A stretch of 63,298 nucleotides of DNA from UBA4312 sp040266995 (GTDB taxonomy: Bacteria; Bacillota_I; Bacilli_A; Erysipelotrichales; Erysipelotrichaceae): assembly GCA_040266995.1 (NCBI GenBank), contig JAWRHV010000003.1, positions 1-63,298 of the forward strand, written 5' to 3'. The notes beneath the pieces were generated by a model. That model did no database searches, was not told the DNA's origin, and was given only the letters and a program-made list of their open reading frames with translations. A program made the translations under genes and the position numbers. Each line of letters begins with the position of its first letter. The first letter of the stretch is position 1. This document shows positions 16,100 through 25,095 of the stretch, in pieces.

Positions 16100-17503
16100 T
16101 TGAAAACATCTTTTCGACGGACACTGGCAGTATTGATTCTATGTGTTGCCTGCTTTGTAGCCGGCTTGTCCATACCAAAACTGCGGCAATCGGTATCTAT
16201 TACCAATCAGGAGAAATTTAATGCGGTTTATAAGACGTTGACCCAGGATTGGTATTTTGCCAACCAGGTTGACAATCTGGATGAACGGTTGATGGAACAG
16301 TCGATCATCGGGATGACAACGTTGGAAGAGGATGCTCATACCAATTACTTTTCGATCGATGAGGCAAAAAAGTTTGCGGATTCATTAAAAGGATCAATAG
16401 TAGGGGTTGGCTTCAGCTATTATATCAACACGGATAAAAACGTAGTTCTAACCGCCGTCTATGTGAATTCGCCGGCCGATGCTGCGGGCTTACAAGTCGG
16501 GGATGAACTGATCCAGATCGGAGATATGAAGTGTGCGGAGCATGATATGGAGGATATCATCCAATATATCCAGTCCAGCGAAGGAGAAAAGCTGAATGTC
16601 AATTTCCTTCGGGATGAAAAAATGAAAATGGTACAGGTTATACCATCTGAATTTGACTCTACGGTGGCAGTACAGATTTTTGATGAGTATGCCATTGTGG
16701 AACTGAACAGCTTTTCAGAACAGAGCGGCGAGGATTTCGCGGAGGCAGTGAATCGGATCGAACAAGCCGGTGTGACGCAAATGATCCTTGATCTTCGCGA
16801 TAATACAGGCGGATATTTACAAGCGGCCGTGGATATCGCCAGTTCTTTGATTCCGGAAGGCAGTATTGTATTGCAGGAAAAGTTCGCGGATGACAGTATA
16901 TCAAAGTCAAAGACAAATAAAGAGTATCAGCCGGTTAAGATGGATCGGATCCTGATTCTGCAGAACGAGAATACAGCCAGTGCTTCGGAAGCGTTGATCG
17001 GCGCTCTGCAGGACAATCTGGGTGATGTAGTCACTTTGATGGGAACGACAACCTATGGAAAAGGAACAGAGCAGATGCAGATGCCGTTTGCGGACGGAAC
17101 GTCTTTAAAGTATACAGTGGCCTTGTGGTTGACGCCGAAGGGTACCAGCATCAATGAAAAGGGGTTTAAACCGGATATTGAAGTGGAGGAATCCTTGGTG
17201 GAATCGGTTGGTTATTATGATTGGAAGGATGACGATGTCATCCATGCGGATACAGTGGATGACAATGCCGAAGCCTTACAGGTGTATCTGACATATTTGG
17301 GATATACGTGTGATCGGGAAGATGCTTATTTCAGCCCGGAGAGCAGTGAGCAATTAAAGAAATATCAAGAAGAACATGATCTGGAGACCACCGGCAGCTG
17401 TGATAAAAAGACGTGGGATCAGATTACGAGCGATGTGTTGAACAAAATGAATGCGGAGCAGTTGGACACACAGTTGACAAAAGCCATCGATATCTTGAAA
17501 TAG
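16100..17503 (+). CDS. ctpB: S41 carboxyl-terminal processing protease with PG-binding domain
   Basis: A 467-residue exported protease of the CtpA/CtpB family. Residues about 8-27 are a signal anchor, about 95-170 a PDZ domain (VYVNSPADAAGLQVGDELIQIG), then the S41 core with the serine in NENTASASE (289-297) and the lysine in YGKGTEQ (Lys321). Residues about 390-455 form a peptidoglycan-binding repeat (LQVYLTYLGYTC...LKKYQEEHDL). It should cleave C-terminal ends of proteins at the outer membrane face, often in cell-wall or signalling control. The start is TTG at 16100, 8 bases after GTGGGGG; no better start exists. It follows the FtsEX-like pair, as ctpB follows ftsEX in Bacillus. Confidence 0.92.
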   Translation: MKTSFRRTLAVLILCVACFVAGLSIPKLRQSVSITNQEKFNAVYKTLTQDWYFANQVDNLDERLMEQSIIGMTTLEEDAHTNYFSIDEAKKFADSLKGSIVGVGFSYYINTDKNVVLTAVYVNSPADAAGLQVGDELIQIGDMKCAEHDMEDIIQYIQSSEGEKLNVNFLRDEKMKMVQVIPSEFDSTVAVQIFDEYAIVELNSFSEQSGEDFAEAVNRIEQAGVTQMILDLRDNTGGYLQAAVDIASSLIPEGSIVLQEKFADDSISKSKTNKEYQPVKMDRILILQNENTASASEALIGALQDNLGDVVTLMGTTTYGKGTEQMQMPFADGTSLKYTVALWLTPKGTSINEKGFKPDIEVEESLVESVGYYDWKDDDVIHADTVDDNAEALQVYLTYLGYTCDREDAYFSPESSEQLKKYQEEHDLETTGSCDKKTWDQITSDVLNKMNAEQLDTQLTKAIDILK

Positions 17504-17511
17504 GAGGACGT

Positions 17512-19476
17512 ATGGAAACATTTGAACTTGTATCGGATTTTAAACCAAGTGGGGATCAGCCGAAAGCGATCGATACGTTGGTAAAAGGGATCAAGGATCA
17601 CAAAAAAGTACAGGTTTTATTAGGAGCAACCGGTACAGGGAAAACCTATACAATGTCCAATGTGATTGCGGCAGTGAATAAACCAACTCTGGTTTTTGTC
17701 CACAACAAAACATTGGCCGGTCAGCTCTACTCAGAGTTTAAGGAGTTTTTTCCACATAATCGGGTCGAGTATTTTGTGTCCTATTTTGATTATTATCAGC
17801 CGGAAGCGTATTTACCGAAAACCGATACATATATTGATAAGAATACAAAAACCAACGAAGAACTGGATATGCTGCGAATGGCAGCTGTGAACAGCGTACT
17901 GGAGCGAAGGGATACGATTATCGTTGCCAGTGTGGCTTCCATCTATGGTGCCAGCAATCCGGAGCAGTATCGTCATATGCTGATGACTGTGCGTGTCGGT
18001 CAGGAAATCGATCGGAATGAGTTTATGATGCGGCTGGTCGGCCAGCAGTATAAACGAAACGATTCCGATCCGCAGCGAGGAACTTTCCGGGTCCGCGGCG
18101 ATGTCGTGGAAATTACACCGGGCCATACGGAAAAATATCTGATCCGGGTGGAGTTTTTCGGGGATGAAATCGATCGGATCTGTGAGGTGGATCCGGTAAC
18201 CGGCCACGTTAACCAGGCTTATCAAGTCTATGTTATTTATCCATCGCATGGGTACGCAACCAGTATGGATGTGATCAATCATGCAGCGGACACGATCGAA
18301 ATGGAACTGGAAGAGCGTCTGGAATACTTTGAAAAGCAGGGAAAGCCCCTGGAAAAGGAAAGACTGGAGCAACGCTGTCGTTATGACATTGAAGCGTTAC
18401 GACAGCTGGGATTTTGCCCGGGTATCGAAAATTATTCACGTCATATTGATGGCCGAAAGCCGGGGGAAAGACCTTATACCTTGTTTGATTATTTCCCGAA
18501 GGATTATTTATTGATGGTGGATGAAAGCCATGTTTCCTTGCCACAGATACGAGGTATGTATAATGGCGACCGAGCTCGTAAGGAAATATTGGTTCAGTAT
18601 GGCTTCCGCCTGCCGAGTGCTTTAGATAACCGGCCATTGCGCTTTGAAGAATTTGAAGGGCTGATCAACCAGGCTGTCTTTGTTTCGGCAACACCGGGAG
18701 ATTACGAATTGGAACAAACGAACGGGGAAGTGGTGGAACAGATTATCCGTCCAACCGGCCTTTTGGATCCGGAAATTGAGGTTCGCCCGATCGAGGGGCA
18801 GATCGATGATCTGGTTGATGAGATCAAACTGCGGATCGAAAAGAACCAGCGTACGTTGATTACGACATTAACGGTGCGCATGGCCGAAGATCTGACCGCT
18901 TATATGAAGAACATGGATCTTAAGGTGGCCTGGTTGCATCATGAAGTCAAAACCATTGAACGAACAGAAATCATACATGATCTGCGCCAGGGCAAATATG
19001 ACGTATTGATCGGCATTAACCTGCTGCGTGAGGGTCTGGATATTCCGGAGGTTGGTCTGATTGCCATTCTGGATGCAGATAAGGAAGGGTTTCTTCGTTC
19101 CAAGCGTTCCTTGATCCAGATTGTCGGACGGGCCGCTCGGAATGCCGAAGGAAAAGTTATCATGTATGCAGATTCGATAACGGAATCGATGCAGTATGCA
19201 ATCGATGAAACCAATCGTCGTCGCAGCATTCAGAAGGCTTACAATGAAGAACATGGCATTGTACCGAAGACGATCATCAAACCGATCCATGAGGTGGTTC
19301 GATCCAAAGAGACCAAGGAAATGGCTGCCAAGTATCTCAAGAAGAGGAAGATGGGCAAGAAACAAAAGGAAACCATGATCGAGAACATTACGAAAGAAAT
19401 GAAAGAAGCTGCGCGCACACTGGATTTTGAAAGAGCGGCTCAATTAAGAGATATTCTGTTTGAACTGCAGGAATAA
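17512..19476 (+). CDS. uvrB: Excinuclease ABC subunit B
   Basis: A 654-residue helicase-like subunit of nucleotide excision repair that verifies damage and positions UvrC. Walker A is LGATGTGKT, the beta-hairpin that clamps DNA starts at VSYFDYYQPEAY, motif II is MVDESHVS, motif VI QIVGRAARNAEG, and a C-terminal UVR motif (EMKEAARTLDFERAAQLRD) binds UvrC. AGGAGG lies 4 bases before the ATG at 17512. It is the last gene of the FtsEX-like/ctpB cluster with an 8-base gap. uvrA, usually next in Bacillus, is not here. Confidence 0.98.
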   Translation: METFELVSDFKPSGDQPKAIDTLVKGIKDHKKVQVLLGATGTGKTYTMSNVIAAVNKPTLVFVHNKTLAGQLYSEFKEFFPHNRVEYFVSYFDYYQPEAYLPKTDTYIDKNTKTNEELDMLRMAAVNSVLERRDTIIVASVASIYGASNPEQYRHMLMTVRVGQEIDRNEFMMRLVGQQYKRNDSDPQRGTFRVRGDVVEITPGHTEKYLIRVEFFGDEIDRICEVDPVTGHVNQAYQVYVIYPSHGYATSMDVINHAADTIEMELEERLEYFEKQGKPLEKERLEQRCRYDIEALRQLGFCPGIENYSRHIDGRKPGERPYTLFDYFPKDYLLMVDESHVSLPQIRGMYNGDRARKEILVQYGFRLPSALDNRPLRFEEFEGLINQAVFVSATPGDYELEQTNGEVVEQIIRPTGLLDPEIEVRPIEGQIDDLVDEIKLRIEKNQRTLITTLTVRMAEDLTAYMKNMDLKVAWLHHEVKTIERTEIIHDLRQGKYDVLIGINLLREGLDIPEVGLIAILDADKEGFLRSKRSLIQIVGRAARNAEGKVIMYADSITESMQYAIDETNRRRSIQKAYNEEHGIVPKTIIKPIHEVVRSKETKEMAAKYLKKRKMGKKQKETMIENITKEMKEAARTLDFERAAQLRDILFELQE

Positions 19477-19477
19477 A

Positions 19478-19508
19478 AAGGATCGGTCCGATTTTTGGAC
19501 CGATCTTT
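19478..19508. terminator. Bidirectional terminator between uvrB and ung
   Basis: Stem GATCGGTCC/GGACCGATC with a 7-nt loop, flanked by A-run and T-run. It touches the stop codon of ung on the minus strand. Confidence 0.85.
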
Positions 19509-20181
19509 ATTGTATATTGGATTGTGCCCAGTTGATGGGTGTTTGTCCATGTTCGACCAGATATTCGTTGGCTTTGATGAAGTGATTATTTCCAAAGAAT
19601 CCTCGATAAGCGCTTAACGGGCTTGGGTGGGCACTGGTCAAAATCAGATGATCGGGATTATCGAGATACTTCATCGCATCCTTTGCCTTGGAACCCCATA
19701 GAAGAAATACCACTGGTCCTTCTTTTTTATTGATCCAGCGAAGCGCTTCATTGGTAAAGTTCTGCCATCCGATCTGCGCATGAGACAAAGGTTTCCCCCT
19801 TTCCACAGTCAGTATGGCATTGAGCAATAAGACACCCTGTTGGGCCCAGTCGGTCAGATCACCTGTCCGATGCACCTCGGTATGAAATTCGCTGGCGATT
19901 TCCCGGTAGATATTCTGTAAAGAAGGCGGGCAGGGGACTTGTGGCTGGACACTGAAGCAGTATCCATGCGCCTGGTTGGGGCCATGATATGGATCTTGGC
20001 CGACAATCACTACTTTTGTGTTTTCCAACGATGTAGTCAAAAACGCTTGAAAGATATTTTCCTTCGGCGGATAGATCTGCTTGGTCTTGTATTCTCTTGC
20101 CAGAAAGTAATTGATTTTATTCAGATACTCTTTTTGGATCTCCTGTTGAAACAGGGCATCCCAGTCATTATTAAATCGCAT
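19507..20181 (-). CDS. ung: Uracil-DNA glycosylase
   Basis: A 224-residue family 1 enzyme that removes uracil from DNA in base excision repair. The water-activating loop GQDPYHGPNQAHG carries the catalytic Asp, and the intercalation loop HPSPLSAYRGFFG carries the catalytic His. Length and N-terminal DWDALFQQE are typical. AGAGG precedes the ATG. It is divergent from folC over 41 bases and shares the -10 region with it. Confidence 0.97.
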   Translation of the reverse strand: MRFNNDWDALFQQEIQKEYLNKINYFLAREYKTKQIYPPKENIFQAFLTTSLENTKVVIVGQDPYHGPNQAHGYCFSVQPQVPCPPSLQNIYREIASEFHTEVHRTGDLTDWAQQGVLLLNAILTVERGKPLSHAQIGWQNFTNEALRWINKKEGPVVFLLWGSKAKDAMKYLDNPDHLILTSAHPSPLSAYRGFFGNNHFIKANEYLVEHGQTPINWAQSNIQ

Positions 20182-20207
20182 AAGTCAACCTCTTTATGTT
20201 TATACAG

Positions 20208-20217
20208 TGCTATAATA
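20208..20217. promoter_or_regulatory. Shared -10 of the divergent ung and folC promoters
   Basis: On the plus strand TGC-TATAAT (20208-20216) is a perfect extended -10, 6 bases before the folC ATG. On the minus strand TGT-TATTAT uses the same bases (TATTAT = 20212-20217) and would start the ung mRNA near 20205. Neither side has a convincing -35. Confidence 0.55.
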
Positions 20218-20222
20218 ACATC

Positions 20223-21398
20223 ATGAATGTACAAGATAAAATAAAAAAGATAGAAAATAAGAAGAACCAGAATCATGAACTTATCGAGTATCGTGAATGG
20301 CTGGATACGTATTTGCCGATGCATCGAAGAATGGCGAAGATCCAGGTGGGAGGAACAAACGGAAAAGGAAGTACAGTAGCTTGGATGAATCAGTTGTTGA
20401 CAGCCAGCGGCTATAAGGTGGGTGTGTTTACCTCGCCGCATCTGATCCATCACACGGAGAGGATCTGTATCGGCAAGGAACCGATTTCTTTTGAAGATTG
20501 GGAACGGATCTATGATACCTACGCCGATCTGTTTGAGAAAAAAGAGTTTACCATGTTTGAAATCGATCTCTGGATGGCTGTTGCTTATTTTTTGGAAAAG
20601 AATGTCGATGTGGCATTGATGGAAGTAGGCCTGGGGGGACGTTTGGATGCCACGACAGCCCTGGATTACAATTTGACGATGATTACCAACGTCGGCATGG
20701 AGCATCAGGATATACTCGGAGATTCCATTGAACAGATTACCTATGAGAAATCCGGTATTTTCAAGCCGGGTGTGATTGCTCTGACTACGGAGACCAAAGA
20801 GAATTCGCGAAGGGTAATGGAACTGGTTGCCGGTTATATCAAGGCGATGCTTGGGTTTGTGGAGATGCCCTATGAACATAAAGATGGATACATTACCTTT
20901 ACCTGGATGGATCATACATTTACGTTCAGACACCCAGTCTATCAATTGAACAATCTGGCCCTGGCCCTGGAAGGGCTCCATCAAATGGGATATGCGCTGG
21001 ATGTGCAGCGAGTCCAGGATGTCATCGATACCTTTGCGTGGGAAGGGCGGTTCACTGTTTTGCGAAAAGACCCTCTGATTCTGGTGGATGGTGCACACAA
21101 TGAAGACGGCAGCCGGGCGTTGGTCCGCTCTTTGCAGACCTTTGACGGGGATATCTATTTCTGTGTTTTAAAGGATAAGAATGCCCCGGCTATGCTGGAA
21201 ATGCTGGAAAGTCTGAAGGGAAAGGTGACCTTGGTGCGCATGGATTCAGAAAGAATGTATCCTTATGAGAAACTGCGTAGAGGATCGATTACGATGACAG
21301 AGATGATAGACCGACTACAACAGACAGAGAACAAAACCTTGATTTGCGGATCCTTGTATTTTGTGGGGGAAACGTTAAAACTGTTTAATCGGAGTTAA
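20223..21398 (+). CDS. folC: Folylpolyglutamate synthase/dihydrofolate synthase
   Basis: A 391-residue Mur-ligase-type enzyme that adds glutamate to folates with ATP. The P-loop is GGTNGKGSTVA, followed by VGVFTSPHL with the folate-binding loop, LMEVGLGGRLDATT and the C-terminal domain start LVDGAHNEDGSRAL. The start at 20223 gives the normal N-terminus; the ATG at 20196 would lie upstream of the -10. No Shine-Dalgarno precedes 20223 and the extended -10 ends 6 bases before it, so translation probably starts on a leaderless mRNA. Only one folC is seen and no other folate gene is near. Confidence 0.93.
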   Translation: MNVQDKIKKIENKKNQNHELIEYREWLDTYLPMHRRMAKIQVGGTNGKGSTVAWMNQLLTASGYKVGVFTSPHLIHHTERICIGKEPISFEDWERIYDTYADLFEKKEFTMFEIDLWMAVAYFLEKNVDVALMEVGLGGRLDATTALDYNLTMITNVGMEHQDILGDSIEQITYEKSGIFKPGVIALTTETKENSRRVMELVAGYIKAMLGFVEMPYEHKDGYITFTWMDHTFTFRHPVYQLNNLALALEGLHQMGYALDVQRVQDVIDTFAWEGRFTVLRKDPLILVDGAHNEDGSRALVRSLQTFDGDIYFCVLKDKNAPAMLEMLESLKGKVTLVRMDSERMYPYEKLRRGSITMTEMIDRLQQTENKTLICGSLYFVGETLKLFNRS

Positions 21399-21498
21399 AT
21401 ATTAGTGACAAAGCATTAATAAAACAGTGCCATTGTACCAATATGTGAATATTTTACGAAAATGTACAAATTATATAGAAATAGAAAGTACTTTGAAT

Positions 21499-21551
21499 TA
21501 TAATACGAATGGAGAGCCATGCAGAATGAAATGTATGGAATTATTAAGTAG
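21499..21551 (+). promoter_or_regulatory. -10 and possible leader reading frame before pta
   Basis: TATAAT at 21499-21504 is the best -10 in the 183-base gap, without a clear -35. Seven bases later GGAGAG precedes an ATG (21519) that opens a 10-codon frame ending at 21551. The frame may be a leader peptide or chance. Confidence 0.35.
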
Positions 21552-21581
21552 CATCAATGAGTAGAAAGAGGTAAATAATTT

Positions 21582-22556
21582 ATGATTCTTGATGAGTTGA
21601 AAGCAAAGATTGTCGGAAAGAAAATTCGTATCGTACTTACAGAAGGCTGGGATTATCGTATTCAGGAAGCTGCTATGCACATGGTAGAAGATGATTTGTG
21701 TGTTCCTGTATTATTGGGAACACCGGAGCAGATCGAATCCACACGTAAAGAATATGGATATGATCTGACAGGTGTGGAAATGATCGATCCGGCTACGTAT
21801 CCGGAATTCGATCAGCTAGCTGACCGTATGCACGAATTGCGTAAAAACAAGATGACCAGGGAACGTGTAGAAGAATTGTTGCATCAAACCAACTATTTCG
21901 GAACAATGTTAGTAGAAACAGGCCGTGCCGACGGATTGTTGGGAGGCGCAACGTATTCTACAGCTGATACAGTGCGTCCGGCATTACAGTTGGTAAAAGC
22001 AGCACCGGGCCAGAATCTGGTAAGCTCCTGCTTCTTATTGGTTCGCGGAGAAGAACAGGCTGTATTCGGAGACTGTGGTATCAATATCAATCCGACTGCA
22101 TCTCAGTTGGTGGATATTACCATTCAGACTGCTAATTCAACACGTCAGTTCGGTAAGGAGCCGGTTGTTGCGTTGTTATCCTTCTCGACAAACGGAAGTG
22201 CGGAAGCTGAATGCGTTACCAAGATGAGAGAATGTTTGGCTAAATTACGTGAAATGCCGTTAGATTTTGAAGTAGATGGTGAAATGCAGTTTGACTGTGC
22301 AGTGGATCCGGAAGTGGCAAGATTGAAATTCCCGGAATCAAAGGTTGCCGGTCGTGCCAATACATTTATCTTCCCGAATATCTCTGCCGGAAATATTGGT
22401 TATAAGATTGCAGCCCGCATGGGAGGATACATTGCGATGGGTCCGATCCTGCAGGGATTGAATGCCCCAATCAATGACTTATCCCGTGGATGTAACTGGA
22501 AAGAAGTCTACAACATGGCGATTATCACTGCTAACCAGAAAGAATTAGATATTTAA
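21582..22556 (+). CDS. pta: Phosphate acetyltransferase
   Basis: A 324-residue enzyme converting acetyl-CoA and phosphate to acetyl phosphate, the step before ATP formation by acetate kinase in acetate fermentation. Family features include the stretch TGRADGLLGGATYSTADTVRPALQ, SCFLLVRG, FGDCGININP, LLSFSTNGSA and the C-terminal RGCNWKEVYNMA. Length matches the short, single-domain Pta of Bacillota. AGAGG precedes the start. No ackA lies next to it. It is monocistronic, closed by a strong terminator. Confidence 0.96.
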   Translation: MILDELKAKIVGKKIRIVLTEGWDYRIQEAAMHMVEDDLCVPVLLGTPEQIESTRKEYGYDLTGVEMIDPATYPEFDQLADRMHELRKNKMTRERVEELLHQTNYFGTMLVETGRADGLLGGATYSTADTVRPALQLVKAAPGQNLVSSCFLLVRGEEQAVFGDCGININPTASQLVDITIQTANSTRQFGKEPVVALLSFSTNGSAEAECVTKMRECLAKLREMPLDFEVDGEMQFDCAVDPEVARLKFPESKVAGRANTFIFPNISAGNIGYKIAARMGGYIAMGPILQGLNAPINDLSRGCNWKEVYNMAIITANQKELDI

Positions 22557-22562
22557 TGAACG

Positions 22563-22590
22563 AAGACTGCGCAGGCAGTCTTTTTTTTAT
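22563..22590 (+). terminator. Terminator of pta
   Basis: Stem AAGACTGC/GCAGTCTT with a GCAG loop and eight T residues. Confidence 0.85.
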
Positions 22591-22661
22591 AAAAGTTGGA
22601 AATAAAGCTATTGAAACATCTTGAAATCATGTAGAATAAATAGGCAGAGGAGGAATGATTC

Positions 22662-23138
22662 GTGGAGAAATTTGCGTATGATATAGAACCTGGTGCCATT
22701 ATGGATTTTGTGGAAGACCGGTTTATGCTGGTCATCAAGGATGATGTTTGGGAACCGCATGAAATAGAGATGGCCAGATCAAAGATGGATCTGACATTCT
22801 GTTACACACAGGATATTGCGATCTTTATCCTTGAAGGAGGATCTATTGACTCCAGTGATTTTTATTTTAATATTCAGGACTGTGACTGGAAAGAAGCTTT
22901 ACTGAATCAAAAGTTGATCGATGTAGAGCTTTTGCTGGTGGATCAGAATAACAATATATGTTTGAAAAAGCGGAAAACGTTGTCGGCTGAACAAAGTGGG
23001 ACCATTCTGCAGTGCTTGAAAAAGCAGGCAGATATTCAATTTATGCCCAATGAATACGATATCAATGTGATGGGGATCCAAAGTGCTTATGAACCGTTTG
23101 AGTTAACAAAATATGCGGTTGTAACTATGAAATTCTAG
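22662..23138 (+). CDS. Unknown cytoplasmic protein
   Basis: A 158-residue soluble protein I do not recognise. It has no signal peptide or membrane span and is rich in Asp/Glu. Start GTG at 22662 with AGAGGAGGA upstream; the nearby ATG is out of frame. A TAGAAT (22632-22637) with TTGAAA 15 bp upstream may be its promoter. It lies 13 bases before the ACT-domain gene and is probably in its operon, which is the only hint of function. Confidence 0.7.
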   Translation: MEKFAYDIEPGAIMDFVEDRFMLVIKDDVWEPHEIEMARSKMDLTFCYTQDIAIFILEGGSIDSSDFYFNIQDCDWKEALLNQKLIDVELLLVDQNNNICLKKRKTLSAEQSGTILQCLKKQADIQFMPNEYDINVMGIQSAYEPFELTKYAVVTMKF

Positions 23139-23151
23139 AAGGAGGGAATCT

Positions 23152-23421
23152 ATGAAAGCAGTGATTAGTGTCATCGGAAAGGATCAGGTAGGAATTCTGG
23201 CTATGGTGGCTACCGAATGTGCCAAAGAGAACATTAATATTTTAGATGTATCGCAGACGATTGTGGATGGAATCTTTACCATGACGATGATGGTGGACAT
23301 CGACAGAATGGATAAATCTCTGGATGTATTTGGAGATCATATTACCTCCATGGGGAAGGAAAGAGACTTGATCATTCGTGTAATGCATGAGGATATCTTT
23401 AATTCCATGCACCAGATTTAG
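23152..23421 (+). CDS. ACT domain protein, UPF0237 family
   Basis: An 89-residue single ACT domain (AVISVIGKDQVGILAMVATECAKENINILDVSQTI), the small-molecule binding fold, often for amino acids. The UPF0237 family is regularly encoded next to the UPF0210 protein found here 11 bases downstream, so they probably work as a sensor and its partner. GGAGGG precedes the start. Confidence 0.92.
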   Translation: MKAVISVIGKDQVGILAMVATECAKENINILDVSQTIVDGIFTMTMMVDIDRMDKSLDVFGDHITSMGKERDLIIRVMHEDIFNSMHQI

Positions 23422-23432
23422 GAGGCTTATCC

Positions 23433-24791
23433 ATGCGAAATAATGAAATTCTGCAAACGATCCGGATGATCGATGAAGAATATCTGGATATCCGGACGAT
23501 AACGATGGGAATCAGTTTACTGGACTGTATTGATCCGGATATTCAAGTATCCTGTCAAAAGGTGGAGGAAAAGATATGCCGCCTGGCTAAAGATCTTGTC
23601 AGTGTCGGCAATGAAATTGAAAGAACCTATGGGATCCCGGTTGTCAATAAACGAATCAGCGTTACACCGATTGCGTTTCTGGCAGCGGCCAATCAAGGAG
23701 CCAGCCCGGTGCCGTATGCGTTGACACTGGAGAAGTGTGCCCAAAAACTAGGTGTAGATTTTATTGGAGGCTATTCGGCGTTGGTGCAAAAAGGATATGC
23801 TCATGGGGACAAGGAGCTGATCGAATCCATTCCGGAAGCGCTGGCTAAGACGCAGCATGTCTGTGCCAGTGTGAATCTGGGATCGACCAAAGCCGGTATC
23901 AACATGGATGCGGTGGCGCAGATGGGACATATCATCAAAGAATGTTCCCGGATGACCCAGGAGGATAACTGCCTGGGGGCTGCCAAGCTGGTGGTATTCT
24001 GCAATGCGCCGGAAGATAATCCGTTTATGGCCGGTGCCTTCCATGGTGTCGGCGAAGCAGACTGTGTCATCAATGTCGGCGTATCTGGTCCGGGTGTTGT
24101 GCGTGCCGCTTTAGCTAAAGCGGACAAAACGATGGCGATGGATGAGGTGGCCGACCTGATCAAACGAACGGCTTTTAAGATTACCCGCATGGGCCAGCTG
24201 GTTGGGACGGTAGCCAGCCAGAAGCTGGGTGTTCCATTTGGCATTGTGGATTTGTCCTTAGCACCGACCCCGGCCGTGGGCGACAGTGTGGCTCACATTC
24301 TGGAGGAAATCGGTCTGGAGCAGTGTGGCGCTTATGGAACAACGGCCTGCCTGGCTATGTTGAATGACGCCGTTAAAAAAGGCGGTGTCATGGCGACCGG
24401 TCATGTTGGCGGTTTGTCCGGGGCTTTTATTCCGGTCAGTGAGGACGCCGGTATGATCGATGCGGCGCTGGCGGGTACATTATCTTTGGAAAAGCTGGAG
24501 GCCATGACGGCTGTATGCAGCGTCGGTCTGGACATGATCGTCATCCCGGGTGATGTCAGTGAAAGCGTCATCTCCGGCATCATTGCAGACGAGGCGGCCA
24601 TTGGAATGGTGAATTCAAAGACAACAGCGGTCCGTCTGATTCCGGCTATCGGCAAAGAAGTAGGCGAAATCCTGGATTTCGGAGGATTGCTTGGATCGGG
24701 TCCGGTCATGCCGGTTCGACAGACGGACAATGCGGTCATGATCCAGCGGGGAGGAAGGATCCCGGCACCGTTGCAGGCATTGAAAAATTAA
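23433..24791 (+). CDS. PFL-like protein, UPF0210 family
   Basis: A 452-residue protein of the UPF0210 (DUF711) family, with a fold related to pyruvate formate-lyase but no glycyl-radical loop visible. It is glycine- and alanine-rich, with conserved stretches AGAFHGVGEADCVINVGVSGPGVV (split here only by description), THIS-like loops GHVGGLSGAFIPVSEDAGM and a C-terminal GRIPAPLQALKN. Biochemical function is not established. It is the last gene of the ACT operon; the T-box promoter follows within about 20 bases of its end. Confidence 0.9.
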   Translation: MRNNEILQTIRMIDEEYLDIRTITMGISLLDCIDPDIQVSCQKVEEKICRLAKDLVSVGNEIERTYGIPVVNKRISVTPIAFLAAANQGASPVPYALTLEKCAQKLGVDFIGGYSALVQKGYAHGDKELIESIPEALAKTQHVCASVNLGSTKAGINMDAVAQMGHIIKECSRMTQEDNCLGAAKLVVFCNAPEDNPFMAGAFHGVGEADCVINVGVSGPGVVRAALAKADKTMAMDEVADLIKRTAFKITRMGQLVGTVASQKLGVPFGIVDLSLAPTPAVGDSVAHILEEIGLEQCGAYGTTACLAMLNDAVKKGGVMATGHVGGLSGAFIPVSEDAGMIDAALAGTLSLEKLEAMTAVCSVGLDMIVIPGDVSESVISGIIADEAAIGMVNSKTTAVRLIPAIGKEVGEILDFGGLLGSGPVMPVRQTDNAVMIQRGGRIPAPLQALKN

Positions 24792-24811
24792 TGAAAATTA
24801 TTGTAAGTTCC

Positions 24812-24839
24812 TTGCAATATTTACGAACGAATGTATAAT
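24812..24839 (+). promoter_or_regulatory. Promoter of the T-box operon
   Basis: TTGCAA (24812-24817) and TATAAT (24834-24839) are 16 bp apart. The predicted start near 24846 coincides with the base of T-box stem I. Confidence 0.7.
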
Positions 24840-24846
24840 ATGTTTT

Positions 24847-25074
24847 AAAGACGAAGAAAAGAAGAAGTACAGGCGGACGGCTTATCAGAGAAGTGGCGGA
24901 CGGTGCAAGCCATTAAGAGAAAACCTGGAACGTGTCTTTGAGTCATATTGTCGAATCTTTGAGGCAATATCGTGAATTCGCGTTAAGAATGAGGTGTCAT
25001 CCGTGAAAAGCGGATGGAATTAAGGTGGTACCGCGTTCATTACGTCCTTTTTCAATGAAAAGGGCGTTTTTTTG
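24847..25074 (+). ncRNA. T-box leader RNA, probable arginine specificity
   Basis: A complete T-box leader. Stem I base AAAGAC (24847-24852) pairs with GTCTTT (24934-24939). The specifier internal loop is bounded above by CAGG/CCTG; its 5' strand ends with the conserved AGTA (24866-24869) and its 3' strand is GAACGT (24928-24933). Reading GAA plus the codon gives CGU, arginine. The AGAGA element (24887-24891) and the distal GGTGCAAGCC motif follow. The T-box sequence AAGGTGGTACCGCG is at 25022-25035, its UGGU fitting a tRNA with discriminator A. The terminator stem is ACGTCCTTTT/AAAAGGGCGT with a T-run. Uncharged tRNA-Arg should favour antitermination and expression of the transporter. Confidence 0.92.
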
Positions 25075-25095
25075 TTAGAAAAGGAGAGGAAACAA

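Noticed and set aside
20121..21098. 325-codon minus-strand frame
   Set aside because: It is antisense to folC and overlaps ung; rich in His, Gln and Ile as expected for a shadow frame.
24928..24936. Valine reading of the T-box specifier (GUG or GUC)
   Set aside because: These codons would lie partly inside the lower helix of stem I; GAA followed by CGU fits the loop better. Not fully excluded.
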